A DNA stretch of 12,938 nucleotides from Clostridia bacterium. GTDB lineage: Bacteria; Bacillota; Clostridia; UMGS1810. The stretch lies in contig JAFYUA010000196.1 of NCBI GenBank assembly GCA_017549745.1, forward strand, positions 1 to 12,938, read 5' to 3'. The notes beneath the pieces are model-generated. The model was not told the DNA's origin. It saw nothing but the letters and a program-made list of their open reading frames with translations, and did no database searches. The position numbers were made by a program, and so were the translations under genes. The number at the start of each line of letters is the position of its first letter. Positions within the stretch are counted from its first letter, which is position 1. Below, in pieces: positions 5,945-12,938 of this stretch.

Positions 5945-8350
5945 TTATCTGCAATGCCAGATATTTTTTGCATATTCCATGATTGCGCGGTCCGATGAGA
6001 ACACACCTGATTTTGCAATGTTCACAAGTGACATATCGCCGAATTTGTATTTGTCAACATATGTGTCAGACACCTTCTGCTGAGCCTTGACATATGAGTC
6101 AAAATCGGCAAGGGTCATGTAGGCATCGGCTGTGCCATAGGCATTGGTGAGCAATGATTTGGCAATGTCATCAAAGCGGGCACCAAGCACATTTGATGTG
6201 AGCATATCGAGCACCTTCTGAAGCTCGGGATTTGTGCGCACATAGTCAAGAGGTGAATAGCCTCTTCTCCAAAGCTCGTCAACCTCGTGTGATTTGAGAC
6301 CAAAGAGGAAGATGTTGTCCTCGCCCACATTTTCAAAGATTTCAACATTGGCTCCGTCAAGCGTGCCCAGGGTTACGGCACCGTTTATCATGAGCTTCAT
6401 GTTGCCTGTGCCCGAGGCTTCCTTGCCTGCAATGGAAATCTGCTCGGAGATGTCGGCTGCAGGAATGATGACTTCAGCAAGCGACACGCGGTAGTCCTCA
6501 ATGAACACAACCTTGATTTTTTCTCTTGCCACGGGGTCATTGTTGATAGTGTTGGACACTGCCACAATAAGGCGGATAATCTGCTTTGCCATGAAATAAC
6601 CTGCCGACGCCTTTGCCGCAAACACAAAGGTGCGGGGGGCAATGTCGAGGTTGGGGTTTTCCTTGATTTTGTTATACATATACAAAATCTGAAGCACATT
6701 TAAAAGCTGGCGCTTGTATTCGTGAAGCCTTTTTATCTGAATGTCAAATATAGAATCGGGGTCTACATTTATGCCGTTGGCAGTAGAGATATAATCTGCA
6801 AGGCGGATTTTGTTGTTTTTCTTGATTTCAAACAGGCGGTCGATGACTTCCTTGTCACCCTTGTATTTCAAAAGCTCCTCAAGATGCATGGAGTTCTTTT
6901 TGAATTTGGGGCCGATGAGCTCTTCAATGTATGAGGTGAGCTCAGGGTTTGCCTGCATGAGCCAGCGGCGGTATGCAATGCCGTTGGTCACATTTGTAAA
7001 TTTGGAGTTGTCGATGTTGTAATAATCGCGAAAGATGCTCTCGGTGAGAATGTTTGAGTGCAGCTTCGACACGCCGTTGATGGTGTGGCAGCAAGCAAGG
7101 CACAGATTTGCCATGCGCACCTCGCCGTTGGCAATGACTGCCATGTAGTCAATCTTGGCAAAATCGCCGGGGTAGATTTCGTGCAGAGTCTGAAGCAGAC
7201 GGCGGTTTATCTCGGCCACAATCTGATAGATTCTGGGCAGCTGCTCGCGGAACATATGCTCGCTCCAACGCTCAAGCGCCTCGCTCATTACGGTGTGGTT
7301 GGTGTAGGACAGGGTATTTTGGCAGATTGCCCACGCATCGTCCCAGCCATAGCCATAGTCATCCATGAGTATGCGCATGAGCTCAGGCACGCAAAGTGCA
7401 GGGTGGGTGTCGTTGATGTGCACCGATACCTTGTCGGCGAGGTTATCGAGGGTGGAATATTTTTTGAAATGCTTGCTCACTATGGTCTGAAGTGATGCAC
7501 TCACAAAGAAATACTGCTGCTTTATGCGCAGGATTTTGCCGTCCATGTGGTCATCGGCAGGGTAGAGTATCTTGGAGATGACCTCGGCTTTGGTGTTTTC
7601 TTCAAGGGCTTTGGCATAGTCACCGCGTGAGAAAGCCGTCATGTCGAGGCTCTTGGGTGATTTGGCACTCCAGAGCACGAGCTTATTGACAGCCTTTGAA
7701 TCATAGCCCGAAATGTACATATCATACGGCACTGCAACAATGGAGCTGTAGTCCACATGCTCAGCTCTGTAGCCGCCGTCGTCAAAATATTCTTCTACTC
7801 TGCCGCCAAATTTCACCTCTACTGATTCATCGGTGCGGGCGCTGAGCCACACATCGCCAAGATTGAGCCAGTCATCGGGAAATTCCATCTGCCAGCCGTC
7901 TACAATGCGCTGCTTGAATATGCCGAATTCATAGCGGATAGAATAGCCTGTGGCAGGAATGCCCAGTGAAGAGAGAGAGTCCATGTAGCAGGAGGCGAGT
8001 CTGCCCAGGCCGCCGTTGCCAAGGCCTGCATCGGGCTCCATGGCATAGAGCTCGCTTATGTCGATGCCTGCCTTTGAAAGTGCGGCGGCAAATGGTTTTT
8101 CGAGCTTTAGGTTGGAGATGTTGTTGCGAAGTGATGTGCCAACCAAAAACTCCATCGACATGTAATAAACCTGTTTTTCTTCTTTGTCTTTCACTGATTT
8201 TGTAAACTCAATGTTTTTGTCTATAAGAATGTCCTTTACAACAAGGCACAGGGTTTTGTATGCCTGTTGCTTTGTTGCTTCGCTTATGCTGCAGCCGAAT
8301 TGTTTTTTGCATTTTTCGTCTACAAGCGAAAGAGCTGTTTTCTGATCCAT
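5945..8350 (-). CDS. glgP: Glycogen/alpha-glucan phosphorylase
   Basis: This 801-residue GT35 enzyme releases glucose 1-phosphate from the non-reducing ends of glycogen or maltodextrin by phosphorolysis, using pyridoxal phosphate. The family signature EASGTGNMKL (644-653) is present, with Lys652 as the Schiff-base lysine, followed by NGAVTLGTLDGANVE. The N-terminal YYMSMEFLVG (62-71), the glycine-rich GLGNGGLGRLAS (109-120) and HINDTHPALCVPEL (311-324) are also typical. The length matches bacterial enzymes. I started at the ATG at 8350 because AGAAAGGA lies about 8-9 bases before it and MDQKTALS fits the family; an ATG ten codons earlier (8380) lies inside a hairpin arm. A promoter and leader at 8351-8462 precede it, so it heads a unit separate from glgBCDA, with the GH13 gene downstream. 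Acts in the cytoplasm. Confidence 0.97.
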   Translation of the reverse strand: MDQKTALSLVDEKCKKQFGCSISEATKQQAYKTLCLVVKDILIDKNIEFTKSVKDKEEKQVYYMSMEFLVGTSLRNNISNLKLEKPFAAALSKAGIDISELYAMEPDAGLGNGGLGRLASCYMDSLSSLGIPATGYSIRYEFGIFKQRIVDGWQMEFPDDWLNLGDVWLSARTDESVEVKFGGRVEEYFDDGGYRAEHVDYSSIVAVPYDMYISGYDSKAVNKLVLWSAKSPKSLDMTAFSRGDYAKALEENTKAEVISKILYPADDHMDGKILRIKQQYFFVSASLQTIVSKHFKKYSTLDNLADKVSVHINDTHPALCVPELMRILMDDYGYGWDDAWAICQNTLSYTNHTVMSEALERWSEHMFREQLPRIYQIVAEINRRLLQTLHEIYPGDFAKIDYMAVIANGEVRMANLCLACCHTINGVSKLHSNILTESIFRDYYNIDNSKFTNVTNGIAYRRWLMQANPELTSYIEELIGPKFKKNSMHLEELLKYKGDKEVIDRLFEIKKNNKIRLADYISTANGINVDPDSIFDIQIKRLHEYKRQLLNVLQILYMYNKIKENPNLDIAPRTFVFAAKASAGYFMAKQIIRLIVAVSNTINNDPVAREKIKVVFIEDYRVSLAEVIIPAADISEQISIAGKEASGTGNMKLMINGAVTLGTLDGANVEIFENVGEDNIFLFGLKSHEVDELWRRGYSPLDYVRTNPELQKVLDMLTSNVLGARFDDIAKSLLTNAYGTADAYMTLADFDSYVKAQQKVSDTYVDKYKFGDMSLVNIAKSGVFSSDRAIMEYAKNIWHCR

Positions 8351-8377
8351 TTTCAATATCCTTTCTGTTTTGAAATA

Positions 8378-8404
8378 CAAAATGCAGCATTAAGCTGCAT
8401 TTTG
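8378..8404 (-). promoter_or_regulatory. Leader hairpin in the glgP 5' untranslated region
   Basis: The arms 8378-8388 and 8394-8404 form an 11-bp stem (CAAAATGCAGC) around a 5-base loop. On the - strand the 3' arm ends GCATTTTG followed by TATTTC, giving a modest U-rich tail, and the glgP SD lies about 10 nt further on. The hairpin lies between the predicted promoter and the glgP start, so it may be an attenuator or a stabilising leader element, or chance. Confidence 0.5.
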
Positions 8405-8419
8405 GTAGAGAATCTTCAT
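8390..8419 (-). other. Possible 9-codon leader ORF in front of glgP
   Basis: On the - strand an ATG at 8419-8417 opens a nine-residue frame, MKILYQNAA, ending in TAA at 8392-8390. Its last codons form the 5' arm of the leader hairpin and its stop codon lies in the loop. With transcription predicted to start near 8426-8427, its ATG is only about 7 nt from the RNA end and has no clear SD, so translation is uncertain. The first five residues MKILY are identical to the start of GlgA, encoded just upstream; this may be chance. Confidence 0.25.
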
Positions 8420-8433
8420 TGGTGTTCTACTAT

Positions 8434-8462
8434 ATTATAGCAGAAAGAAAGAGGAATATCTA
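8434..8462 (-). promoter_or_regulatory. Promoter of the glgP-GH13 unit
   Basis: On the - strand a TATAAT lies at 8439-8434, preceded by TGC to give an extended -10 (TGCTATAAT). TAGATA at 8462-8457, four of six matches to the -35 consensus, lies 17 bp away. The start would be near 8427, giving a leader of about 77 nt. It explains why glgP is separated from glgA by 183 nt when the other glg genes are closely packed. Confidence 0.65.
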
Positions 8463-8465
8463 CAG

Positions 8466-8490
8466 AAATAGTGTAGTAAATCTACTATTT
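8466..8490. promoter_or_regulatory. Dyad just upstream of the glgP -35 (possible operator)
   Basis: TAGTAAATCTACTA (8474-8487) is an inverted repeat with 5-bp arms and a 4-bp spacer, and outer arms AAATAGT (8466-8472) and ACTATTT (8484-8490) are also complementary. Its position a few bases upstream of the -35 would suit an activator or a repressor. The rest of the glgA-glgP gap (8491-8533) is AT-rich and shows no clear terminator for glgA. Confidence 0.35.
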
Positions 8491-8533
8491 ATTCTTTTTT
8501 AAATTTGTTAATTAAGAACAGATGATAGAATTT

Positions 8534-9988
8534 TTATACTATTTCGCTATATAATGCCATATACTTTTCGCCGGGGATTTTCCAGCTGGTGTCTATTTTC
8601 ATGATAGCTGAGCGATGCGCCTTGAGCTTTGCTTTGTCTTTGAAAAATTCGGCTGCTCTCTCCACTGCGCCGAGCATGTCATGTGCATTGAACACCTTGA
8701 AGGTGAAGCCTCTGCCCTCTAAGGTTTCGGTGTTTAGCGGGGCAATGGTGTCTACAAGACCGCCCGTCTCTCTCACTATGGGCACCGAGCCGTAGCGCAT
8801 GGCAATGAGCTGCGAAAGTCCGCATGGCTCACTCTTTGACGGCATGAGGAAAAAGTCGGATGCTGCATAGAGCTTATTGGCAAATGATGGGTCAAACATG
8901 ATGTTGGCAGACACTGTGTCGGGGTGCACATAGGCGAGGAATTTGAACATTTCTTCATATTTTGGATCACCTGTGCCGAGCACAACAAACTGAATGCCCA
9001 TTGTGGCAAGATTGTCGGCAACCCACTCCACAAGCTCCATACCCTTGTGTGCCACAAGGCGCGTTATCATGGCAACCATAGGCACATCATCTCTCACAGG
9101 CAGACCTAGCATTTCCTGCATCTGAGCCTTGCACTGAGCCTTGCCAGCCAAAGCCGAGGGCCTATAGTTAAAATCGAGGTGTGCATCGGTTGATGGGTTA
9201 AAGAGGGCAGTGTCGATGCCATTGATGATGCCGCAGGTTTTGTATTGGTTTTCGGCAATTATTGCCTCAAGACCATGAGCAAAATATGCATAGCGGATTT
9301 CGTTGGCATAGGTTTCTGACACGGTGGTGAGCTTGTCACAAAGCACGATTGCCGTTTTCATGGCATTTATCATGTTGCCTTGAGTGCACACATTGCGCCA
9401 TGTTTCGTCAACTCCGAGCACCTCGCCAAGAAAGCTTGGCATAGCCTTGCCCTGATATTCGATGTTGTGAATGGTGTACACAGTGCGCACATTGGAAAGC
9501 TTGGGCACATCTGAGTACAGCGCCTTTAGAAACAGCGGCACAAATCCCGTCTGCCAGTCATTGCAATGAATGACATCGGGCTCAAAATCAAGATGAACCA
9601 ATGCTTCAAGCACTGCCTTGGAAAAGAATGCAAAGCGCTCGCCGTCATCATCATAGCCGTAGAGCGAGTCGCGGTCAAAATATGATTCGTTGTCGATGAA
9701 ATAATAGGTCACCTTGGCGCTCTTGCGGCGGCCCGATGCCTTGGTGGTGACCACTGCTTTGAAGATGCCCACATAGCTGCTTCGCCATGCAAGAGGCATA
9801 TAAAAGCTGGTCACATATTCAATGCCCAAACCGGGATTGTGTTTGATTTTGGCATAGTATGGCATTATCACAGCCACCTCGGTCCCAGAGTGGCGCGAAA
9901 GCTCAGGCGGCAGTGCCCCCATCACATCGCCCAGACCGCCCGATTTGGCAAAAGGAGCAGCTTCGCTTGTTGCATAAAGTATTTTCAT
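8534..9988 (-). CDS. glgA: Glycogen synthase, ADP-glucose-dependent
   Basis: This 484-residue GT5 enzyme extends alpha-1,4-glucan chains with ADP-glucose in the cytoplasm; the E. coli enzyme has 477 residues. The N-terminal KSGGLGDV (15-22) is the glucosyl-nucleotide binding loop. HCNDWQTG (141-148), HNIEYQG (174-180), ITRLVAHKG with Arg310 and Lys315 (308-316), and the EPCGLSQL motif with Glu387 match the catalytic residues of the family. The gene starts 25 nt after the glgD stop. The nearest SD, GAAAGGA, lies about 13 bases from the ATG, which is long; an out-of-frame ATG sits between them. Translational coupling to glgD may therefore help initiation. The gene ends before the glgP promoter region. 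Confidence 0.97.
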   Translation of the reverse strand: MKILYATSEAAPFAKSGGLGDVMGALPPELSRHSGTEVAVIMPYYAKIKHNPGLGIEYVTSFYMPLAWRSSYVGIFKAVVTTKASGRRKSAKVTYYFIDNESYFDRDSLYGYDDDGERFAFFSKAVLEALVHLDFEPDVIHCNDWQTGFVPLFLKALYSDVPKLSNVRTVYTIHNIEYQGKAMPSFLGEVLGVDETWRNVCTQGNMINAMKTAIVLCDKLTTVSETYANEIRYAYFAHGLEAIIAENQYKTCGIINGIDTALFNPSTDAHLDFNYRPSALAGKAQCKAQMQEMLGLPVRDDVPMVAMITRLVAHKGMELVEWVADNLATMGIQFVVLGTGDPKYEEMFKFLAYVHPDTVSANIMFDPSFANKLYAASDFFLMPSKSEPCGLSQLIAMRYGSVPIVRETGGLVDTIAPLNTETLEGRGFTFKVFNAHDMLGAVERAAEFFKDKAKLKAHRSAIMKIDTSWKIPGEKYMALYSEIV

Positions 9989-10013
9989 AATAGTTTGTCA
10001 TTCCTTTCGGGTG

Positions 10014-11132
10014 TTATATTGTGTCTCCTTTGTGGACAATAACCGGCGAGCTTGAACCGCCAATGAGGGTCGCCCCGTCGGATATGGTCACATTTTTGTC
10101 GAGGATTGCATTTTCTATCTTTGCACCTCTGCCCACCACGGTGCCCTGCATTATGATTGCATTTTTGATTTTGGCACCCTCTTCGATTGTTACATCGCGG
10201 AACACCACAGTGTTTTCAAGCTTACCCTTTATCACGCAGCCGTCGGCAATCACACTGTCATTGACATTTGAAGTGTCGGCATAGTAGGTGGGGGCTTCGT
10301 CGCGCACTTTGGTGTAGATGGGTGATTTTGAGGAGAAGATGTCCTTGCGGATTTCCTCGTCCATAATGCGGAAGTTATTTTTGAAATAAGATAAAATGCT
10401 GTGGTTGCGAAGCACAGGTCCTTTGAATTCATACACATTGATGTCGATGCTGTCATCGGCAAAGCGCGAGAGCAAAAAGTCTTTTTCAAAGCTGTAGCGC
10501 CCGCGTGCCACATAGTTGTTGATGACGCTGAGCAGGAACTTGCGCTCCACAATGTACATGCCCATGCCGATTAGCGAATCAGCGCCAAGGTCCTGACCGA
10601 TGGCAAGGTCTGTGGCTTTGCCGTTTTCGTCTTTGGTGAGCACAAGGTCAGAGTCTACGCTTTCATATGCCCTGAGGTCGCGGCTTGCAATGACTGTGAC
10701 TGCCGCGCCCGATGCCACATGAGAGGCGAGGGCTTTTTTGTAGTTGATGTTGCAGATGACAGTGGTGTCACACATTACCACATAGTCGGGCTTGTTGGAC
10801 TGCAAAAACTGCACCGCATTGGAAAGAGCTTCAAGATTGCCCCTGTACACATTGGTCACACCCGATGCAAAAGGCGGCAGAATATAGAAGCTGGCGTTTT
10901 TGCGGCTCAGATCCCACTCTGCACCCGAACCGAGGTGGTCCATGAGTGATTGATAGTTGTATTTGGTGATAAGACCTATTGACGAAATGTGAGAGTTGAC
11001 CATGTTGGAAAGCACAAAGTCAACCAGGCGGTATCTGCCGCCAAAGGGAAGAGACGCAACAGTTCGTTTCATGGTCAGATCGCCGAGCGATGTATCATAC
11101 ACATTGGAAAAAATAATACCTGTCATTTTCAT
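10014..11132 (-). CDS. glgD: Glucose-1-phosphate adenylyltransferase subunit GlgD
   Basis: This 372-residue protein is the GlgC-like second subunit of ADP-glucose pyrophosphorylase in Bacillota, which forms mixed complexes with GlgC and raises or tunes its activity (family knowledge). The N-terminal nucleotidyltransferase core keeps PFGGRYRLVDF (29-39) and the 'LSNMVNSHISSIGL' strand. It lacks the GGxGxRL nucleotide-binding loop of GlgC: the start has IIFSNVYDTSLGDLT instead. The GDH seen in GlgC is CDT here (121-123). Both changes argue for a subunit with little or no activity alone. The C-terminal third shows hexapeptide repeats of a left-handed beta-helix (such as GCVIKG, GAKIKN, GAKIEN). 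Its start overlaps the regulatory region of glgC: a strong AAAGGGGG SD (11143-11150) covers the glgC stop codon, and the gap is only 15 nt. The glgA gene follows after 25 nt. Confidence 0.95.
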   Translation of the reverse strand: MKMTGIIFSNVYDTSLGDLTMKRTVASLPFGGRYRLVDFVLSNMVNSHISSIGLITKYNYQSLMDHLGSGAEWDLSRKNASFYILPPFASGVTNVYRGNLEALSNAVQFLQSNKPDYVVMCDTTVICNINYKKALASHVASGAAVTVIASRDLRAYESVDSDLVLTKDENGKATDLAIGQDLGADSLIGMGMYIVERKFLLSVINNYVARGRYSFEKDFLLSRFADDSIDINVYEFKGPVLRNHSILSYFKNNFRIMDEEIRKDIFSSKSPIYTKVRDEAPTYYADTSNVNDSVIADGCVIKGKLENTVVFRDVTIEEGAKIKNAIIMQGTVVGRGAKIENAILDKNVTISDGATLIGGSSSPVIVHKGDTI

Positions 11133-11142
11133 TTTGCATAAC

Positions 11143-11150
11143 CCCCTTTA
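11143..11150 (-). promoter_or_regulatory. glgD ribosome-binding site overlapping the glgC stop codon
   Basis: On the - strand AAAGGGGG (11150-11143) includes bases of the glgC TAA (11150-11148) and lies about 10 bases before the glgD ATG at 11132. Ribosomes ending glgC would pass over or uncover this site, so translational coupling that keeps the two subunits in balance is likely. Confidence 0.7.
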
Positions 11151-12329
11151 TTGTGTCACGATTTCGTTTGAAGCGATAACCGATTTTTTGCCTATAACGC
11201 AAATCTCCTTGTTGGCGCCGTCGCCCTCGGGCGGAATCTCGCCCACGCGGGCATTCATGCCAATGACGCTTTCCTGACCGATGATGGCATATTTGACAAC
11301 TGCTCCGCTTTTTATCTCCACATCGGGCATGAGCACACTGCTTATGACAATGGCATCTTCGGCAATCTTGCAGCCTGTGGAAATGACGGAGTTCTTCACG
11401 CTGCCCTTGACAGTGCAGCCCTCTGCCACAAAAGAATTGTTGATGTCGGCAGTTTTGGTGATGAGGGTGGGAGGCTCGGCATAGTTGCGCGCGTAGATTT
11501 TGTAGTTTTTGTCTTTGAGTTCAATGGGCACATTGGGGTCGAGCAAATCCATGTTTGCCTCCCAAAGGCTCGCAATGGTGCCCACATCCTTCCAGTAGCC
11601 ATCGAACTGATAGGCAAAGAGCTTTTTGCCGTCGGCAAGAAGCTTGGGAATGATGTTTTTGCCAAAGTCGTTGGCAGAGTCGGGGTTTGCTTCATCGTCG
11701 ATGAGATATTTTTTGAGTAGCTCCCAGTCAAACAGATACACACCCATTGAAGCCTTGGTGCTCTTGGGTTGCTTTGGCTTTTCTTCGAATTCATAGATGG
11801 AATCATCATCGCGCGTGTTCATGATGCCGAAGCGCGATGCCTCTTCAAGCGGCACATCGAGCACTGCAATGGTGCACTGTGCGCCTTTTTCCTTGTGATA
11901 GCGAAGCATTTTTTCATAGTCCATCTTGTAGATGTGGTCACCTGAGAGCACGAGCACATATTCGGGCTCGTATCTGTCTACAAAATTGATGTTTTGATAG
12001 ATGGCGTTGGCAGTGCCTTTGTACCATTCGCTTTTTCCGCTTTGAGAATATGGGGGCAAAATGTGAACTCCGCCAAAGTTTCGGTCAAGGCCCCAGGGCG
12101 AGCCTGTGCCTATGTAGTCATTTAATTCAAGCGGCTGATATTGAGTCATTATGCCCACTGTGTCAATGCCTGAATTGACACAGTTTGAAAGAGGAAAGTC
12201 AATAATGCGGTATTTTCCCCCAAAAGGCACTGCAGGTTTTGCGGTAGCCTCCGTAAGCACCTTGAGCCTGCTGCCTTGTCCGCCTGCAAGAAGCATGGCT
12301 ATGCATTCTTTGCTTTTTCCTCTGATCAT
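11148..12329 (-). CDS. glgC: Glucose-1-phosphate adenylyltransferase, catalytic subunit
   Basis: This 393-residue enzyme makes ADP-glucose from ATP and glucose 1-phosphate, the committed step of bacterial glycogen synthesis. The nucleotide loop GGQGSRL (16-22), KPAVPFGGKYR (31-41), SGDHIY (129-134) with the catalytic-type Asp131, FEEKP (181-185) with the sugar-phosphate-binding Lys184, and GYWKDVGT (244-251) are all visible. The C-terminal beta-helix shows repeated hexapeptide units (about 300-360). I chose the start at 12329: AGGAGG lies 9 bases upstream, whereas an ATG ten codons earlier (12359) has no comparable SD and would overlap the end of glgB. The gap from glgB is 33 nt and to glgD 15 nt. 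Confidence 0.97.
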   Translation of the reverse strand: MIRGKSKECIAMLLAGGQGSRLKVLTEATAKPAVPFGGKYRIIDFPLSNCVNSGIDTVGIMTQYQPLELNDYIGTGSPWGLDRNFGGVHILPPYSQSGKSEWYKGTANAIYQNINFVDRYEPEYVLVLSGDHIYKMDYEKMLRYHKEKGAQCTIAVLDVPLEEASRFGIMNTRDDDSIYEFEEKPKQPKSTKASMGVYLFDWELLKKYLIDDEANPDSANDFGKNIIPKLLADGKKLFAYQFDGYWKDVGTIASLWEANMDLLDPNVPIELKDKNYKIYARNYAEPPTLITKTADINNSFVAEGCTVKGSVKNSVISTGCKIAEDAIVISSVLMPDVEIKSGAVVKYAIIGQESVIGMNARVGEIPPEGDGANKEICVIGKKSVIASNEIVTQ

Positions 12330-12341
12330 TGTGATACGCCT

Positions 12342-12347
12342 CCTAAA
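12342..12347 (-). promoter_or_regulatory. Strong Shine-Dalgarno site for glgC
   Basis: On the - strand an AGGAGG motif is followed by 9-10 bases and then the ATG at 12329. It decides between that start and the upstream ATG at 12359. No promoter is seen in the 33-nt gap, so glgC is probably transcribed with glgB. Confidence 0.75.
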
Positions 12348-12362
12348 ATATTTATACAAACA

Positions 12363-12938
12363 TTATTTTTCGATTTCATAATATTGCACCGACATTGCAG
12401 GTATGCAAATCTCCACCGATTTGTCGTAGCCGTGCATGGGCACATCTTTTATCCTGGGCTTAGTCATTCGCGTGCCCTTGCCGCCAAACGAGAGCTTGTC
12501 ACTTGAAAACACGCACTTCCAGCTTGTGCCATCGGGAGAGCCAAGGCGGTAGCGTGTGCGCTTCACAGGGCAGAAATTGCACACTGCAATGATTTCGTTG
12601 CCTGCTTTGTCAATGCGTCTGAATGCGATGATGCCGTTGTCTTTGTCATCATGGCTTATCCACTTAAAGCCCTCCCAGTCGGCATCGTTTTGCCACAGAG
12701 CAGTGCAGGATATATAAAAGCGGTTGAGCTCGCGCACATATTTTTTCATCTGTTTGTGATTGTCATAATCCAAAAGAAGCCAGTCCAGCTCCTTTTCGGG
12801 ATTCCACTCAATGAACTGGGCAAATTCGTTGCCCATAAAGCTGAGCTTTTTGCCGGGGTGCGCCATCATGTAGCCATAGAGCACTCTTAAGTTGGCAAAC
12901 TTATCATCATATTCACCCGGCATTTTGTTTATCATAGA
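12363..12938 (-). CDS. glgB: 1,4-alpha-glucan branching enzyme, C-terminal part (runs off the window)
   Basis: Only the last 191 residues are in the window; the rest, including the catalytic carboxylates, lies beyond position 12938. The visible part begins with SMINKMPG and continues through FANLRVLYGYMMAHPGKKL and FMGNEFAQ, which matches the conserved end of the GH13 barrel in GlgB. ELDWLLLDYDNH follows, then the C-terminal beta domain. The enzyme moves chain ends to make alpha-1,6 branches in glycogen. The reading frame is open to the window edge, and the stop at 12363-12365 lies 33 nt before the glgC start, so the gene is upstream of and likely cotranscribed with glgC. Confidence 0.95.
   Translation of the reverse strand, partial: SMINKMPGEYDDKFANLRVLYGYMMAHPGKKLSFMGNEFAQFIEWNPEKELDWLLLDYDNHKQMKKYVRELNRFYISCTALWQNDADWEGFKWISHDDKDNGIIAFRRIDKAGNEIIAVCNFCPVKRTRYRLGSPDGTSWKCVFSSDKLSFGGKGTRMTKPRIKDVPMHGYDKSVEICIPAMSVQYYEIEK

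Noticed and set aside
7058..7495. 145-codon open frame on the + strand inside glgP
   Set aside because: It lies opposite conserved phosphorylase sequence (including the HINDTHP region) and shows no recognisable domain.
8351..8533. Riboswitch before glgP
   Set aside because: The leader is only about 77 nt with a single simple hairpin, and I recognise no aptamer class.
12330..12359. ATG ten codons before glgC
   Set aside because: No good SD precedes it, and AGGAGG sits ideally before the ATG at 12329.
1..12938. CRISPR arrays, tRNA or rRNA genes, insertion sequences and prophage genes
   Set aside because: I saw no regular spaced repeats, cloverleaf genes, transposase frames or terminal inverted repeats; nearly all sequence is accounted for by the genes listed.

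Overview
The window looks like part of the chromosome of an anaerobic Gram-positive Clostridia-type bacterium (Bacillota). The main evidence is a glycogen locus in the order glgB-glgC-glgD-glgA-glgP, which includes GlgD, a GlgC-like second subunit of ADP-glucose pyrophosphorylase found mainly in Bacillota. A lipoprotein-type sugar-binding protein and purine-rich Shine-Dalgarno sites before the starts agree with this. No RNA genes, CRISPR arrays, insertion sequences or phage genes were found.

Left block (1-4004, + strand): a uronic-acid glycan utilisation module. It holds the last 21 codons of an upstream protein whose end looks like a discoidin/CBM32 domain, a GH88 unsaturated glucuronyl hydrolase, a xylose-isomerase-like TIM-barrel sugar isomerase/epimerase, and a lipoprotein solute-binding protein. 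The expected logic is as follows: an extracellular lyase or other glycan-active enzyme (perhaps the truncated upstream protein) makes unsaturated oligosaccharides; the binding protein captures oligosaccharides for an ABC permease that is not in the window; GH88 cuts them in the cytoplasm; the TIM-barrel enzyme may process a released sugar. A 16-bp perfect palindrome and a weak cre-like site lie before the binding-protein gene.

Right block (4055-12938, - strand, so read right to left): glycogen metabolism. The 3' part of glgB, then glgC, glgD and glgA, are closely packed (15-33 nt gaps) and form the synthetic unit: ADP-glucose formation, chain elongation and branching. A 183-nt gap follows, with a good extended -10 promoter, a dyad just upstream of it, a possible 9-codon leader ORF and a hairpin. 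It starts a second, degradative unit: glgP (phosphorylase) and a cytoplasmic GH13 alpha-glucanase of the neopullulanase/maltodextrinase type. A 12-bp hairpin separates these two genes.

The two blocks converge on one perfect 16-bp-stem bidirectional terminator at 4019-4054, which directly abuts the stop codon of the GH13 gene. The protein content is largely canonical. I did not find convincing evidence of a wholly new system. The least ordinary points are the leader structure before glgP, the hairpin placed at the GH13 ribosome-binding site, and the isomerase/epimerase of unknown substrate in the GH88 cluster.
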